Shown: positions 8,403 through 14,900 of the stretch, in pieces
Layout of the letters: every line of letters starts with the position of its first letter
Position numbering within the stretch: position 1 is the stretch's first letter
NCBI GenBank assembly: GCA_905209725.1
Contig: CAJLTZ010000053.1
Span: forward strand, 1 to 17,126
DNA from: an uncultured Muribaculaceae bacterium
GTDB taxonomy: Bacteria; Bacteroidota; Bacteroidia; Bacteroidales; Muribaculaceae
Direction: 5' to 3'
Length of the DNA: 17,126 bases
Position numbers and translations under genes: made by a program
The notes under the pieces: model-generated
Database searches by the model: none
What the model saw: only the letters and a program-made list of their open reading frames with translations
What the model was told of the DNA's origin: nothing

Positions 8403-9647
8403 TCACTCGAACTCGGCGCGGAGCACCTCAAGCACATGCTCGATGGTGTCGTCTTCGAGGTCGGCCTGTTCGAGGATCTCCTTCGGGGCGTTGAGCACAG
8501 CCTTCGCCGTGCCGAGGCCGAGGTCCTTGAGGGCCTCTACCACCCAGTCGTCGATCTCGTCGCGGAATTCGTCGAGGTAGATATCCTCCTCGCCCTCCTC
8601 GATGTCGCGGTATACGTCGATGTTATAGCCGGTGAGTTTTGTGGCCAGACGGATGTTGAGACCATCCTTGCCGATGGCGAGGCTCACCTCCTCGGGATGC
8701 AGGAACACCTCGGCCTTCTTCTCCTCCTCGTTGATACGCATCGAGGAGATCTTGGCGGGGCTGAGGGCTCGCTGGATATAGAGTTGCGGATTTGCCGTGT
8801 AGCAGATCACGTCGATATTCTCATTGTGGAGTTCACGCACGATGCCGTGGATGCGGCTGCCCTTGATGCCCACGCAGGCGCCTACGGGGTCGATGCGGTC
8901 GTCGTAGCTCTCCACGGCGATCTTGGCGCGCTGGCCTGGCTCACGGGCCACTCCCTTGATCGTGATCAGTCCGTCATGGATCTCCGGAACCTCCTGCTCG
9001 AACAGTCGGCACATGAAGCGCGGGTCGGTGCGGGAGATGATCACCTTCGGATTGCCGTTGGGATTGTCCACACGCTTCACGATGGCCTTCACCATGTCGC
9101 CCTTATGGAAGAAGTCGCCGCGGATCTGCTCCTCCTTCGGCAGGATGAGCTCGTTCTGCTCCTCGTCGAGCAGAAGCATCTCGCGCTTCCAGATCTGATG
9201 CACCTCGCCTACGATCACTTCACCCTCAAGTTCCTTGAACTTGCTGTAGATGGCGTCTTTCTGCAGGTCGAGGATCTTCGACTGCAGCGTCTGGCGCAGG
9301 TTGAGGATGGCGCGGCGGCCAAACTCCTCAAAGAATATCTGCTTGGCCACATCCTCGCCGATCTCACACTCGGGGTCAATCTCGCGTGCCTCCGTGAGTC
9401 CGATCTGCATGTAGGGTTTCTCCACCTCGCCGTCGGGCACCACCTCGAGATTCTGGTAGATCTCGCAGTCGCCCTTGTCGGGGTTCATGATCACGTCGAA
9501 GTTCTCGTCGGTTTCGAACATCTTTGCCAGCACATTGCGGAAAGACTCCTCAAGCACCGATATCATCGTGGTCTTGTCGATGTTCTTGAGCTCCTTGAAC
9601 TCGGCGAACCGGTCGACCATATTCACTGTCTCTGCTTTTTTTGCCAT
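8403..9647 (-). CDS. nusA: Transcription termination/antitermination factor NusA
   Basis: NusA binds RNA polymerase and nascent RNA to control pausing, termination and rRNA antitermination. The 414-residue protein has the usual order. The N-terminal RNA-polymerase-binding domain spans about 1-135 (KTTMISVLEESFRNVLAKMF). An S1 domain lies at about 137-205, ending VKAIVKRVD...KVIISRT. KH1 is near 250-295 with GACVGIKGSRIHGIVREL, and KH2 is near 318-346 with EVSLAIGKDGLNIRLATKLTG. A short acidic tail (350-414) follows, ending in a helical segment; the two acidic repeats of the E. coli protein are absent or reduced. The ATG at 9647 gives MAKKAETVNMVDRF. It is downstream of rimP (95-bp gap with a hairpin) and upstream of infB, the classic rimP-nusA-infB order. 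Confidence 0.97.
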   Translation of the reverse strand: MAKKAETVNMVDRFAEFKELKNIDKTTMISVLEESFRNVLAKMFETDENFDVIMNPDKGDCEIYQNLEVVPDGEVEKPYMQIGLTEAREIDPECEIGEDVAKQIFFEEFGRRAILNLRQTLQSKILDLQKDAIYSKFKELEGEVIVGEVHQIWKREMLLLDEEQNELILPKEEQIRGDFFHKGDMVKAIVKRVDNPNGNPKVIISRTDPRFMCRLFEQEVPEIHDGLITIKGVAREPGQRAKIAVESYDDRIDPVGACVGIKGSRIHGIVRELHNENIDVICYTANPQLYIQRALSPAKISSMRINEEEKKAEVFLHPEEVSLAIGKDGLNIRLATKLTGYNIDVYRDIEEGEEDIYLDEFRDEIDDWVVEALKDLGLGTAKAVLNAPKEILEQADLEDDTIEHVLEVLRAEFE

Positions 9648-9678
9648 AAGACTTTTTATCTATTATCTTGAATCAGGC

Positions 9679-9703
9679 CCTCTTCCACAGCGGCAGGAAG
9701 AGG
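9679..9703 (-). other. Hairpin in the rimP-nusA intergenic region
   Basis: Arms CCTCTTCC (9679-9686) and GGAAGAGG (9696-9703) form a perfect 8-bp stem with a 9-base loop. It lies about 32 bases before the nusA ATG, and the following bases carry no U-tract. It could be an RNase processing point, an attenuator or a NusA-responsive structure; this is inference. Confidence 0.5.
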
Positions 9704-9742
9704 CGTGCCCTATTGGTTTACAATTAAATGAGAGCCGTAGGC

Positions 9743-10207
9743 TCAGAACTTGAGCACCGGCACCACGCTCTTGCAGTCGGCATATGCGAGGTGCTCGTCC
9801 TCGGGCTGCTCCACGGGTCGCTTGGCACCTTCGGGGCGCACCTTCACCATGCGGCGGAGCGTGAAACCCTCGTCGTCGGGCTCGAGAAGCGTGCCGGTGA
9901 GCTTACGGCCGTCGCGGGTAAGCACCTCCACCTCGTGGCCGGCGTTCTTGTCATATTGACGGCGAACGCGCAGCGGGGATGTGATGCCGGCCGATCCAAT
10001 CTCGAGTTCATAGTCCTCGTCGTCGCGCGGAAACGCCTCCTCGAAATCATGCGAAAGCTCCACGCAGCGGTCGATGTCCACACTCCCCTCGGAGTCCACC
10101 TCGATGCGGATCTCACCCGAAGCCGTAACCTCCACGCTTACAGGAAACATATCAGTTCCCTCAAGCTCCTTGTCGAGCCAGGCCTCTATCTCTTTTTTGT
10201 CTATCAT
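9743..10207 (-). CDS. rimP: Ribosome maturation factor RimP
   Basis: RimP assists late assembly of the 30S ribosomal subunit. The 154-residue protein has the two-domain layout of the family: an N-terminal alpha/beta domain (1-75) with SVEVTASGEIRIEVDSEG and the conserved YELEIGSAGITSPL block (66-79, the family's YxLEVSSPGxxRPL), then an SH3-like C-terminal domain (about 85-154) with VLTRDGRKLTGTLLEPDDEGFTL. The ATG at 10207 gives MIDKKEIEAWLDKEL. It is the first gene of the operon: a good -7 element lies about 50 bp upstream, and nusA and infB follow. The C-terminal end is more acidic and longer than usual but typical for Bacteroidota. Confidence 0.93.
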   Translation of the reverse strand: MIDKKEIEAWLDKELEGTDMFPVSVEVTASGEIRIEVDSEGSVDIDRCVELSHDFEEAFPRDDEDYELEIGSAGITSPLRVRRQYDKNAGHEVEVLTRDGRKLTGTLLEPDDEGFTLRRMVKVRPEGAKRPVEQPEDEHLAYADCKSVVPVLKF

Positions 10208-10254
10208 TAGTTAAAAAATGAGGAGGAGACGCTTGTCCCCTCCGGAAATCAATT

Positions 10255-10263
10255 GCAAAGTTA
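10255..10263 (-). promoter_or_regulatory. Promoter -7 element for the rimP-nusA-infB-folK-trmD operon
   Basis: The minus strand reads TAACTTTGC (10263-10255), a perfect match to the Bacteroidota -7 consensus TAnnTTTG. No good TTTG is seen 19-21 bases further upstream, so the -33 element is weak. Transcription would start near 10248, giving a leader of about 40 bases ahead of the rimP ATG at 10207. Confidence 0.6.
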
Positions 10264-10333
10264 ATAAAAATTGGCCGTATATCCATATGATTGCGCCAAT
10301 TCCCTCCTCTTACCATCCATTATTCCCGATATT

Positions 10334-10357
10334 TTAACATTATTTATAAATGTTTAA
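10334..10357 (-). terminator. Possible weak A/T-rich terminator after der
   Basis: The bases TTAACATT (10334-10341) and AATGTTTAA (10349-10357) pair as an imperfect stem of eight base pairs with one bulged T, starting four bases past the der stop codon. The stem is A/T-rich and lacks a long U-tract, so the call is tentative. A new promoter follows about 70 bp later. Confidence 0.3.
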
Positions 10358-10360
10358 CAC

Positions 10361-11677
10361 TTACTTTTCGCGCATGAAGATGGCGATGGGGGTGCCGTGG
10401 AAGTCCCATTTCTCCCGGATTTTGTTCTCCAGGAAGCGGCGGTAGGGCTCCTTTACCCATTGCGGCAGGTTGCAGAAGAACACAAACGTGGGTATCACGG
10501 CATCCTTCAGCATCGTGACATACTTGATTTTCACGAACTTGCCCTTATTGCTCGGCGGAGGCGTAAGCGCTATCTGCTCGAGCATGTAGGTGTTGAGCTG
10601 CGAGGTGGGGATGGTGCGTCGCCGGTTGTTGTAGACCTCGATGGCCGTCTCCAGCACCTTATAGATCCTCTGCTTGGTGAGCGCCGAGGTGAAGAGCACC
10701 GGGAAGTCGGTGAAGGGGGCGAACTTATTCTTTATAGCCGCCTCGAAATTCTTCTGGGCCGTGATTGACTTGTCCTCCACGAGGTCCCACTTATTGACGC
10801 ACACCACCAGGCCCTTCCTGTTGCGCTGGATGAGGCCGAAGATATTGGCGTCCTGGCCTTCGATGCCGCGGGTGGCGTCGATCAGCAGGATGCACACGTC
10901 GGAGGCCTCGATGGCGCGGATGGAGCGGATCACGCTATAATACTCGATATCCTCGTTCACCTTCTGCTTCTTGCGGATGCCGGCGGTGTCGACAAGGTAG
11001 AAGTCGAAGCCAAACTTGTTGTAGCGGTGATAGATGGAGTCGCGGGTGGTGCCTGCGATGTCGGTCACGATGTGTCGCTCCTCGCCGATGAAGGCATTGA
11101 TGAGCGACGACTTGCCGGCGTTGGGGCGTCCCACGATGGCAAACTTAGCCACATCTTCAGCCGTATCCTCCGTATCGGGGCGGTCGGGCATGTCGCGCAC
11201 GATCTCGTCGAGCAGGTCGCCGGTGCCGCTGCCGTTGGCCGACGACACCTCTATCGGGTCGCCGAGGCCGAGGGAATAGAACTCGGCCACGTTATACCGG
11301 GCGCCGGAGACATCCTCCTTGTTGGCCACCACAATCACAGGTTTGCCGGAACGGCGCAGTATCTGCGCCACCTTGTCGTCGAGGTCGGTGACGCCGGTGG
11401 ACGAGTCCACCACGAAGAGGATCACGTCGGCCTCCTCGATGGCTATCTGCACCTGCTTATTGATCTCCTCCTCAAACACGTCGTCGCTATTGACCACCCA
11501 GCCGCCGGTGTCGACGATTGAAAACTCCTGGCCATCCCAGTCGACCTTGCCATACTGGCGGTCGCGCGTGGTGCCCGACGTGTCGTCCACAATCGCCCGT
11601 CGTGTCTGCGTCAAGCGGTTGAAGAGCGTGGATTTCCCCACGTTCGGCCGCCCTACTATTGCTATCAGCTTTCCCAC
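10361..11677 (-). CDS. der: Ribosome biogenesis GTPase Der (EngA)
   Basis: Der is a double GTPase that acts in maturation and stability of the 50S subunit. The 438-residue protein has two G domains in tandem. The first has GRPNVGKST (9-17), DTGG (56-59) and NKED (119-122). The second has GRPNAGKSS (183-191), DTAG (230-233) and NKWD (295-298). A KH-like C-terminal domain (about 352-438) follows, with PPPSNKGKFVKIKYVT and NKIREKWDFHGTPI. Tandem G domains plus the KH domain are diagnostic. The start is GTG at 11677: the codon just upstream is an in-frame TAA, and the G1 motif begins only eight residues in. The gene lies 27 bp after era with no promoter between, so the two GTPases are probably co-transcribed. 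Confidence 0.98.
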   Translation of the reverse strand: MGKLIAIVGRPNVGKSTLFNRLTQTRRAIVDDTSGTTRDRQYGKVDWDGQEFSIVDTGGWVVNSDDVFEEEINKQVQIAIEEADVILFVVDSSTGVTDLDDKVAQILRRSGKPVIVVANKEDVSGARYNVAEFYSLGLGDPIEVSSANGSGTGDLLDEIVRDMPDRPDTEDTAEDVAKFAIVGRPNAGKSSLINAFIGEERHIVTDIAGTTRDSIYHRYNKFGFDFYLVDTAGIRKKQKVNEDIEYYSVIRSIRAIEASDVCILLIDATRGIEGQDANIFGLIQRNRKGLVVCVNKWDLVEDKSITAQKNFEAAIKNKFAPFTDFPVLFTSALTKQRIYKVLETAIEVYNNRRRTIPTSQLNTYMLEQIALTPPPSNKGKFVKIKYVTMLKDAVIPTFVFFCNLPQWVKEPYRRFLENKIREKWDFHGTPIAIFMREK

Positions 11678-11684
11678 TTTTTAT

Positions 11685-11704
11685 AATTTTGAATTTTGAA
11701 TTTG
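11685..11704 (-). repeat. Tandem heptamer spacer before der
   Basis: The 27-bp era-der gap contains AATTTTG twice (11685-11691, 11692-11698) plus a partial third copy, AATTTG, to 11704. On the coding strand these are CAAAATT units placed just before the GTG start. This resembles the CAACATT units in the folK-trmD gap. Confidence 0.55.
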
Positions 11705-12607
11705 TTACTCCTTGTATCCGAATTCGCGGAGCTTGTTCTCGCGGTTGCGCCAGTCTTTCTCCACTTTCACGAAGAGTTCCAGATAGACCTTCTTGCCGAA
11801 GAACTGCTCGATGTCCTGACGGGCCTCGATGCCGACCTTCTTGATCTTGGCGCCACCCTTGCCGATGATGATTCCCTTCTGCGAGTCGCGCTCCACATAG
11901 ATCACTGCCATGATATGGATTGCGTTCTCCTTCTCCTCGAATTTCTCCACAATCACCTCGGCGCTGTAGGGAATCTCCTTGTCATAGTCGAGCAGGAGTT
12001 TCTCGCGGATAATCTCGGTCACGAAGAAGCGGGCCGGTTTGTCGGTGAGCGCGTCCTTGCCGAAGAATGGGGGCGACACCGGGAGGAGTTCCACGATTCG
12101 GTTCTTCAGATTGTCGGTGTTGAAATGGTTGGTGGCGCTGGTGGGGAAGATCTCCGCGTTCGGGAGGCGTTCGTGCCATTTGTCCACAAGCGCGTTGAGT
12201 TCATCCTGGTTCTTGAGCAGGTCGATCTTATTGATCACCAGCAGCACAGGCACCTTCTCCTTGGCCACGCGGTCGAGGAAGTCCTTGTTTTTCTCCGGGT
12301 CCTCCACCACGTCGGTGACATAGATGAGCACGTCGGCGTCGGTGAGGGCGCCCTCGGAAAACTCCAGCATCGATTCCTGGAGTTTGTATTTGGGTTTTAG
12401 CACGCCCGGCGTGTCGCTATATACAATCTGATATTCAGGCGTATTCACGATGCCCATGATGCGATGGCGCGTGGTCTGGGCTTTGGAGGTGATGATGGAA
12501 AGACGTTCCCCCACGAGGTCGTTCATCAGCGTTGACTTGCCCACATTCGGGTTGCCCACGATGTTGACGAATCCGGCGCGATGTTTATCGTTTTCTATTT
12601 CTGTCAT
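11705..12607 (-). CDS. era: GTPase Era
   Basis: Era is a small GTPase that binds near the 3' end of 16S rRNA and helps finish the 30S subunit. The 300-residue length is standard. It has one G domain with GNPNVGKST (18-26), the switch region SKAQTTRHRIMGI (41-53), DTPG (65-68) and NKID (126-129), then SAT for G5. A C-terminal KH domain (about 200-295) carries IIGKGGAKIKKVG, the 16S rRNA-binding turn. The ATG at 12607 gives MTEIENDKHRAGFVNIVG. It is followed by der after 27 bp. Upstream, a terminator-like hairpin separates it from fabH, and I found no clear promoter in the 138-bp gap, so it may depend on read-through or on an atypical promoter. Confidence 0.98.
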   Translation of the reverse strand: MTEIENDKHRAGFVNIVGNPNVGKSTLMNDLVGERLSIITSKAQTTRHRIMGIVNTPEYQIVYSDTPGVLKPKYKLQESMLEFSEGALTDADVLIYVTDVVEDPEKNKDFLDRVAKEKVPVLLVINKIDLLKNQDELNALVDKWHERLPNAEIFPTSATNHFNTDNLKNRIVELLPVSPPFFGKDALTDKPARFFVTEIIREKLLLDYDKEIPYSAEVIVEKFEEKENAIHIMAVIYVERDSQKGIIIGKGGAKIKKVGIEARQDIEQFFGKKVYLELFVKVEKDWRNRENKLREFGYKE

Positions 12608-12671
12608 GTCTCAATTCATTTGGGTTATCAGTAAAAACCTCTGAGGAAGGGGGAAGGTTTAGTGATGTATT

Positions 12672-12706
12672 AAAAGAAAAAGGGCATCGGAAAGAATCGG
12701 ATGCCC
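12672..12706 (-). terminator. Intrinsic terminator after fabH
   Basis: On the minus strand, GGGCATC (12706-12700) and GATGCCC (12688-12682) form a 7-bp G/C-rich stem with an 11-base loop, followed at once by TTTTTCTTTT (12681-12672). It begins 40 bases past the fabH stop. This is the clearest intrinsic terminator in the window. It implies that part of the yceD-rpmF-fabH transcript ends before era. Confidence 0.75.
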
Positions 12707-12745
12707 GTAGATGGAATAGAGGCGTCGGCGAGCGGCGCGTCATGA

Positions 12746-13735
12746 TCAGGAGTCGAAAGCCCAGATGAGGTATACGGCACCCCAGGTGAATCCGGCGCCG
12801 AACGCCGTAAGAAGCACCTTGTCTCCCTTCTTGAGCTGATGTTTGTATTCATCAAGGCAGAGGGGGATTGAAGCGGCCGAGGTGTTGCCCCGGTGCTGGA
12901 TATTGACAAGGATTTTCTCTGTGGGGATCTTGATTCTGCCGCCCACAGCCTCGATGATTCGGAGGTTGGCCTGATGGGGCACGAACCAGTCGACCGATTC
13001 GGGTGTAAGTCCGTTGCGGGCCATCACCGACTGGGAAGAGGAGAGCATGTCGCGCACTGCGTGTTTATAGACCACACGGCCATCCTGATATACGAAATGT
13101 TCGCCGGCATCGACGGTTTCGTGGGAAGCCGAGCGGGCGCTGCCGCCGGCCTTCATGAGCAGATGGTCGCGGCCTTCGCCGTCGATGTGGAATTCGCCGT
13201 CGATGATGCCGACGTTTTCCTCGGTGGGCTCCATAAGCACGGCGGCGGCACCGTCGGCGAAGAGCGGGCAGGTGGCCCGGTCCTTATAATTGGTCATGCT
13301 CGACATCTTCTCGGCGGCCACCACAATCACCTTCTTGTAGAGACCTGCCTGGATATATGCGCGGGCTGTCTGCAGCGTCACCAGGAATCCGGCGCACGCC
13401 GCCTCCAGGTCGTAGCCGTAGCAGTTGCTTAGCCCGAGCTCGTGGATCATTATCGATGCTGTCGAGGGGAAACGGTAGTCGGGATTCGACGTGCAGCAGA
13501 TCATCAGCTCCACCTCCTCGGGGGAGGTGCCGGTCTCCTTGAGCAGCTTCGCCACGGCGCGCGTGCCCATATAACTCGACCCCTTGTCAGGGTCCTTGAG
13601 GATGCGGCGTTCCTTGATGCCCACACGGGTTGTGATCCACTCGTCGTTGGTGTCCACAATCTTCGACAGCATCTCATTGTCGAGGATGTCGTCGGGAACA
13701 TATGAAGCTATGCCGCTTATCTTTGCGTTAACCAT
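12746..13735 (-). CDS. fabH: Beta-ketoacyl-ACP synthase III (FabH)
   Basis: FabH starts type II fatty-acid synthesis by condensing an acyl-CoA (usually acetyl-CoA, or branched primers) with malonyl-ACP. The 329-residue thiolase-fold protein shows the full catalytic triad: Cys114 in EAACAGF, His254 in FVPHQANLRI, and Asn284 in HRGNTSAAS. The N-terminal block DEWITTRVGIKERR and the C-terminal GAGFTWGA are also canonical. The ATG at 13735 gives MVNAKISGIASYVPDD, a normal start. It lies 75 bp after rpmF, an association of L32 with fatty-acid genes that is widespread in bacteria (plsX sits between them elsewhere and is absent here). A strong terminator follows. Primer specificity cannot be read from sequence alone. 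Confidence 0.97.
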   Translation of the reverse strand: MVNAKISGIASYVPDDILDNEMLSKIVDTNDEWITTRVGIKERRILKDPDKGSSYMGTRAVAKLLKETGTSPEEVELMICCTSNPDYRFPSTASIMIHELGLSNCYGYDLEAACAGFLVTLQTARAYIQAGLYKKVIVVAAEKMSSMTNYKDRATCPLFADGAAAVLMEPTEENVGIIDGEFHIDGEGRDHLLMKAGGSARSASHETVDAGEHFVYQDGRVVYKHAVRDMLSSSQSVMARNGLTPESVDWFVPHQANLRIIEAVGGRIKIPTEKILVNIQHRGNTSAASIPLCLDEYKHQLKKGDKVLLTAFGAGFTWGAVYLIWAFDS

Positions 13736-13750
13736 GCTTTATTATATTGT

Positions 13751-13766
13751 CGCGAATGCTTTCGCG
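13751..13766 (-). other. Hairpin just upstream of fabH
   Basis: CGCGAA (13751-13756) and TTCGCG (13761-13766) form a perfect 6-bp stem closing a 4-base loop, 15 bases before the fabH ATG. It could influence access to the start codon. A second hairpin lies just upstream. Confidence 0.5.
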
Positions 13767-13771
13767 CTGGA

Positions 13772-13798
13772 AAGTTGTTTGTATTATTTAAACAACTT
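13772..13798 (-). other. Second hairpin in the rpmF-fabH gap
   Basis: AAGTTGTTT (13772-13780) and AAACAACTT (13790-13798) pair perfectly over 9 bp with a 9-base loop, 12 bases past the rpmF stop codon. The next bases on the minus strand are TCCAGCGCG, not a U-tract, so it is not a standard terminator. It may protect the short rpmF message or mark a processing point. Confidence 0.5.
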
Positions 13799-13810
13799 CA
13801 AGGCCATGTT

Positions 13811-13984
13811 TTATTTTTCAATCACCTGACGGCCGCGGTAATATCCGCATTCGCCGCATACAGTGTGATATACGTGCCATGCGCCGCAGTTGGGGCAGAG
13901 TACGATCGTGGGAACTTGTGCCTTGTCGTGCGTGCGGCGTTTTGCCGTACGTGTGTGCGATTGTCTGCGTTTAGGATGTGCCAT
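13811..13984 (-). CDS. rpmF: 50S ribosomal protein L32
   Basis: A 57-residue basic protein reads from an ATG at 13984 to a TAA at 13811. It begins MAHPKRRQSHTRTAKRRTHD, the typical L32 start, then TIVLCPNCGAWHVYHTVCGECGYYRGRQVI. The two Cys pairs (CPNC at 30-33 and CGEC at 43-46) form the zinc-ribbon found in Cys-containing L32 forms, so this is the zinc-binding variant. L32 is a component of the large ribosomal subunit. The gene follows the DUF177 gene after 63 bp and precedes fabH, a widely conserved order. Because the protein is under 60 residues it is easily missed by length-filtered gene finding. Confidence 0.97.
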   Translation of the reverse strand: MAHPKRRQSHTRTAKRRTHDKAQVPTIVLCPNCGAWHVYHTVCGECGYYRGRQVIEK

Positions 13985-14047
13985 TTTCTCTTGCTATTTT
14001 ATTTTGTTTATATTCGTTGAGATTTTCTGAAATCCTCAGTTTGTCTT

Positions 14048-14563
14048 TTAGTCGTCGTTCTCAATCTCGGCATCCACGTCGTCGAGCGCCTCCTCCATCT
14101 CCTCGTCGTTGGCGCGCTTGTGCTTGCGCAGCACGTCGGCCATCGCGCGGTTGCACTTCCCTAACGGATGCACATGCCGCAGAGGTATCTCCAGAAGGAT
14201 GGTGTCGTAGAGCATATAGGCCACATTGATGTAACTGTTGCTGTAGGGAATCACCAGCAGGTTGTCCGCCCCGTCATCGTAGCTGTCGCCATAGGTCACC
14301 ACCACATGATATTCCGTGTCGATCTCATATGTGAGCGGGTCAAGACAGCGGTCGCACGGTATCTGGATCTCGCCCTTCAACTTGAATTTGCAGTCGTAGG
14401 CCTCGTTGCGCTTGTCCAGGTCGAGATGGACATGCACGTTGGCGTCGAGGATGTCGGTGTTCTCCATATCCTCGAAGAGTTTCTTGCCTATCTCGAACTC
14501 CTGCTCGTAGTGGCCGTCGGCAAGCGATGCCAGTTCTACCTTATATGCCGTGAATTTTCCCAA
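14048..14563 (-). CDS. yceD: DUF177 / YceD family protein, TTG start
   Basis: The 171-residue protein belongs to the YceD/DUF177 family, linked in other bacteria and in plastids to 23S rRNA accumulation and 50S assembly. The exact biochemical role is not settled. The conserved core is visible: GEIQIPCDRCLDPL with the CxxC pair at residues 70-73, the strand YHVVVTYGD, and the late PLGKCNRAM block. The tail (about 145-171) is highly acidic. The start is TTG at 14563: an in-frame TGA lies only five codons upstream and the next Met is at residue 33, so no ATG is possible without losing the conserved N-terminus GKFTAYKVEL. It heads the yceD-rpmF-fabH unit, which has a near-perfect promoter. Confidence 0.9.
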   Translation of the reverse strand: MGKFTAYKVELASLADGHYEQEFEIGKKLFEDMENTDILDANVHVHLDLDKRNEAYDCKFKLKGEIQIPCDRCLDPLTYEIDTEYHVVVTYGDSYDDGADNLLVIPYSNSYINVAYMLYDTILLEIPLRHVHPLGKCNRAMADVLRKHKRANDEEMEEALDDVDAEIENDD

Positions 14564-14637
14564 TTTTTCAAACGTTTTTCAGCCCGAGACCCTCACACGG
14601 AAGACCCCGAACCGGCTTTCTTTTTTTGATTCAGCTC

Positions 14638-14670
14638 GCAAAGTTAGTCAGTTTTTGGCTATTATCCAAA
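14638..14670 (-). promoter_or_regulatory. Promoter of the yceD-rpmF-fabH unit
   Basis: On the minus strand, TTTG (14670-14667) is separated by 20 bases from TAACTTTGC (14646-14638), a textbook Bacteroidota -33/-7 pair. Transcription would start near 14631, leaving a leader of about 68 bases before the TTG start at 14563. Confidence 0.75.
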
Positions 14671-14732
14671 TTTCCGGCCTCCTAACTATGCAATCAGCAT
14701 GGCGCTCCGGAAACAGGGCGGCGGAATCTTTG

Positions 14733-14804
14733 TACCTCCGAGGGGAATCGAACCCCTATCTAAAGTTTAGGAAACTTCTATTCTATCCGTTGAACTACAG
14801 AGGC
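14733..14804 (-). tRNA. tRNA-Arg (anticodon CCT)
   Basis: The 72-base cloverleaf folds completely: acceptor arm GCCTCTG/CGGAGGT (7 bp, with G-U pairs), D arm GTTC/GAAT, anticodon stem GAAGT/ACTTT closing the loop TTCCTAA with anticodon CCT, a 4-base variable loop and T arm AGGGG/CCCCT around TTCGATT. The discriminator base is A, and CCA is not encoded. It reads the arginine codon AGG. It has its own promoter (14846-14878). No terminator follows before the yceD promoter, so read-through into that unit is possible. Confidence 0.97.
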
Positions 14805-14845
14805 ATGCCAGCCGGCAGCCCGCAGTGCGGACCACCCTTCAAACC

Positions 14846-14878
14846 GCAAAATTAGTGATTTATTTTAATTTTTACAAA
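14846..14878 (-). promoter_or_regulatory. Promoter of tRNA-Arg
   Basis: On the minus strand, TTTG (14878-14875), 20 bases, then TAATTTTGC (14854-14846) match both consensus boxes with ideal spacing. Transcription would start near 14839, about 35 bases ahead of the mature tRNA 5' end. It shares its DNA with the divergent deacetylase promoter. Confidence 0.7.
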
Positions 14879-14895
14879 TAAAGACGTAACTTTGC
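14863..14895 (+). promoter_or_regulatory. Promoter of the polysaccharide deacetylase gene, abutting its start codon
   Basis: TAACTTTGC (14887-14895) is a perfect -7 element. The matching -33 position (14863-14866) reads TTTT, one mismatch to TTTG. The element ends only five bases before the ATG at 14901, so transcription should begin at or within a few bases of the start codon, giving little or no leader. Confidence 0.6.
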
Positions 14896-14900
14896 AAAAT

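Noticed and set aside
7066..8580. 504-codon open frame on the plus strand opposite infB
   Set aside because: It runs antisense to the IF-2 linker, whose GC-rich Lys/Pro/Glu/Gln codons leave few stops on the other strand. The product is a Leu/Ala/Gly/Arg-rich string without domains.
8361..9671. 436-codon open frame on the plus strand opposite nusA
   Set aside because: It mirrors NusA almost exactly, is His/Leu/Val-rich and resembles no protein family, while the minus-strand frame is unmistakably NusA.
11696..12400. 234-codon plus-strand frame opposite era
   Set aside because: It is an antisense shadow of the G-domain and KH coding sequence of Era.
14733..14804. tRNA-Arg as an integration (att) site for a mobile element
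   Set aside because: There is no integrase, no duplicated tRNA 3' end and no foreign-looking gene on either side; both flanks are ordinary chromosomal genes.
14892..14900. TTG start for the polysaccharide deacetylase
   Set aside because: The TTG is part of the -7 promoter element, so it would not be transcribed; the ATG three codons later starts the conserved N-terminus.
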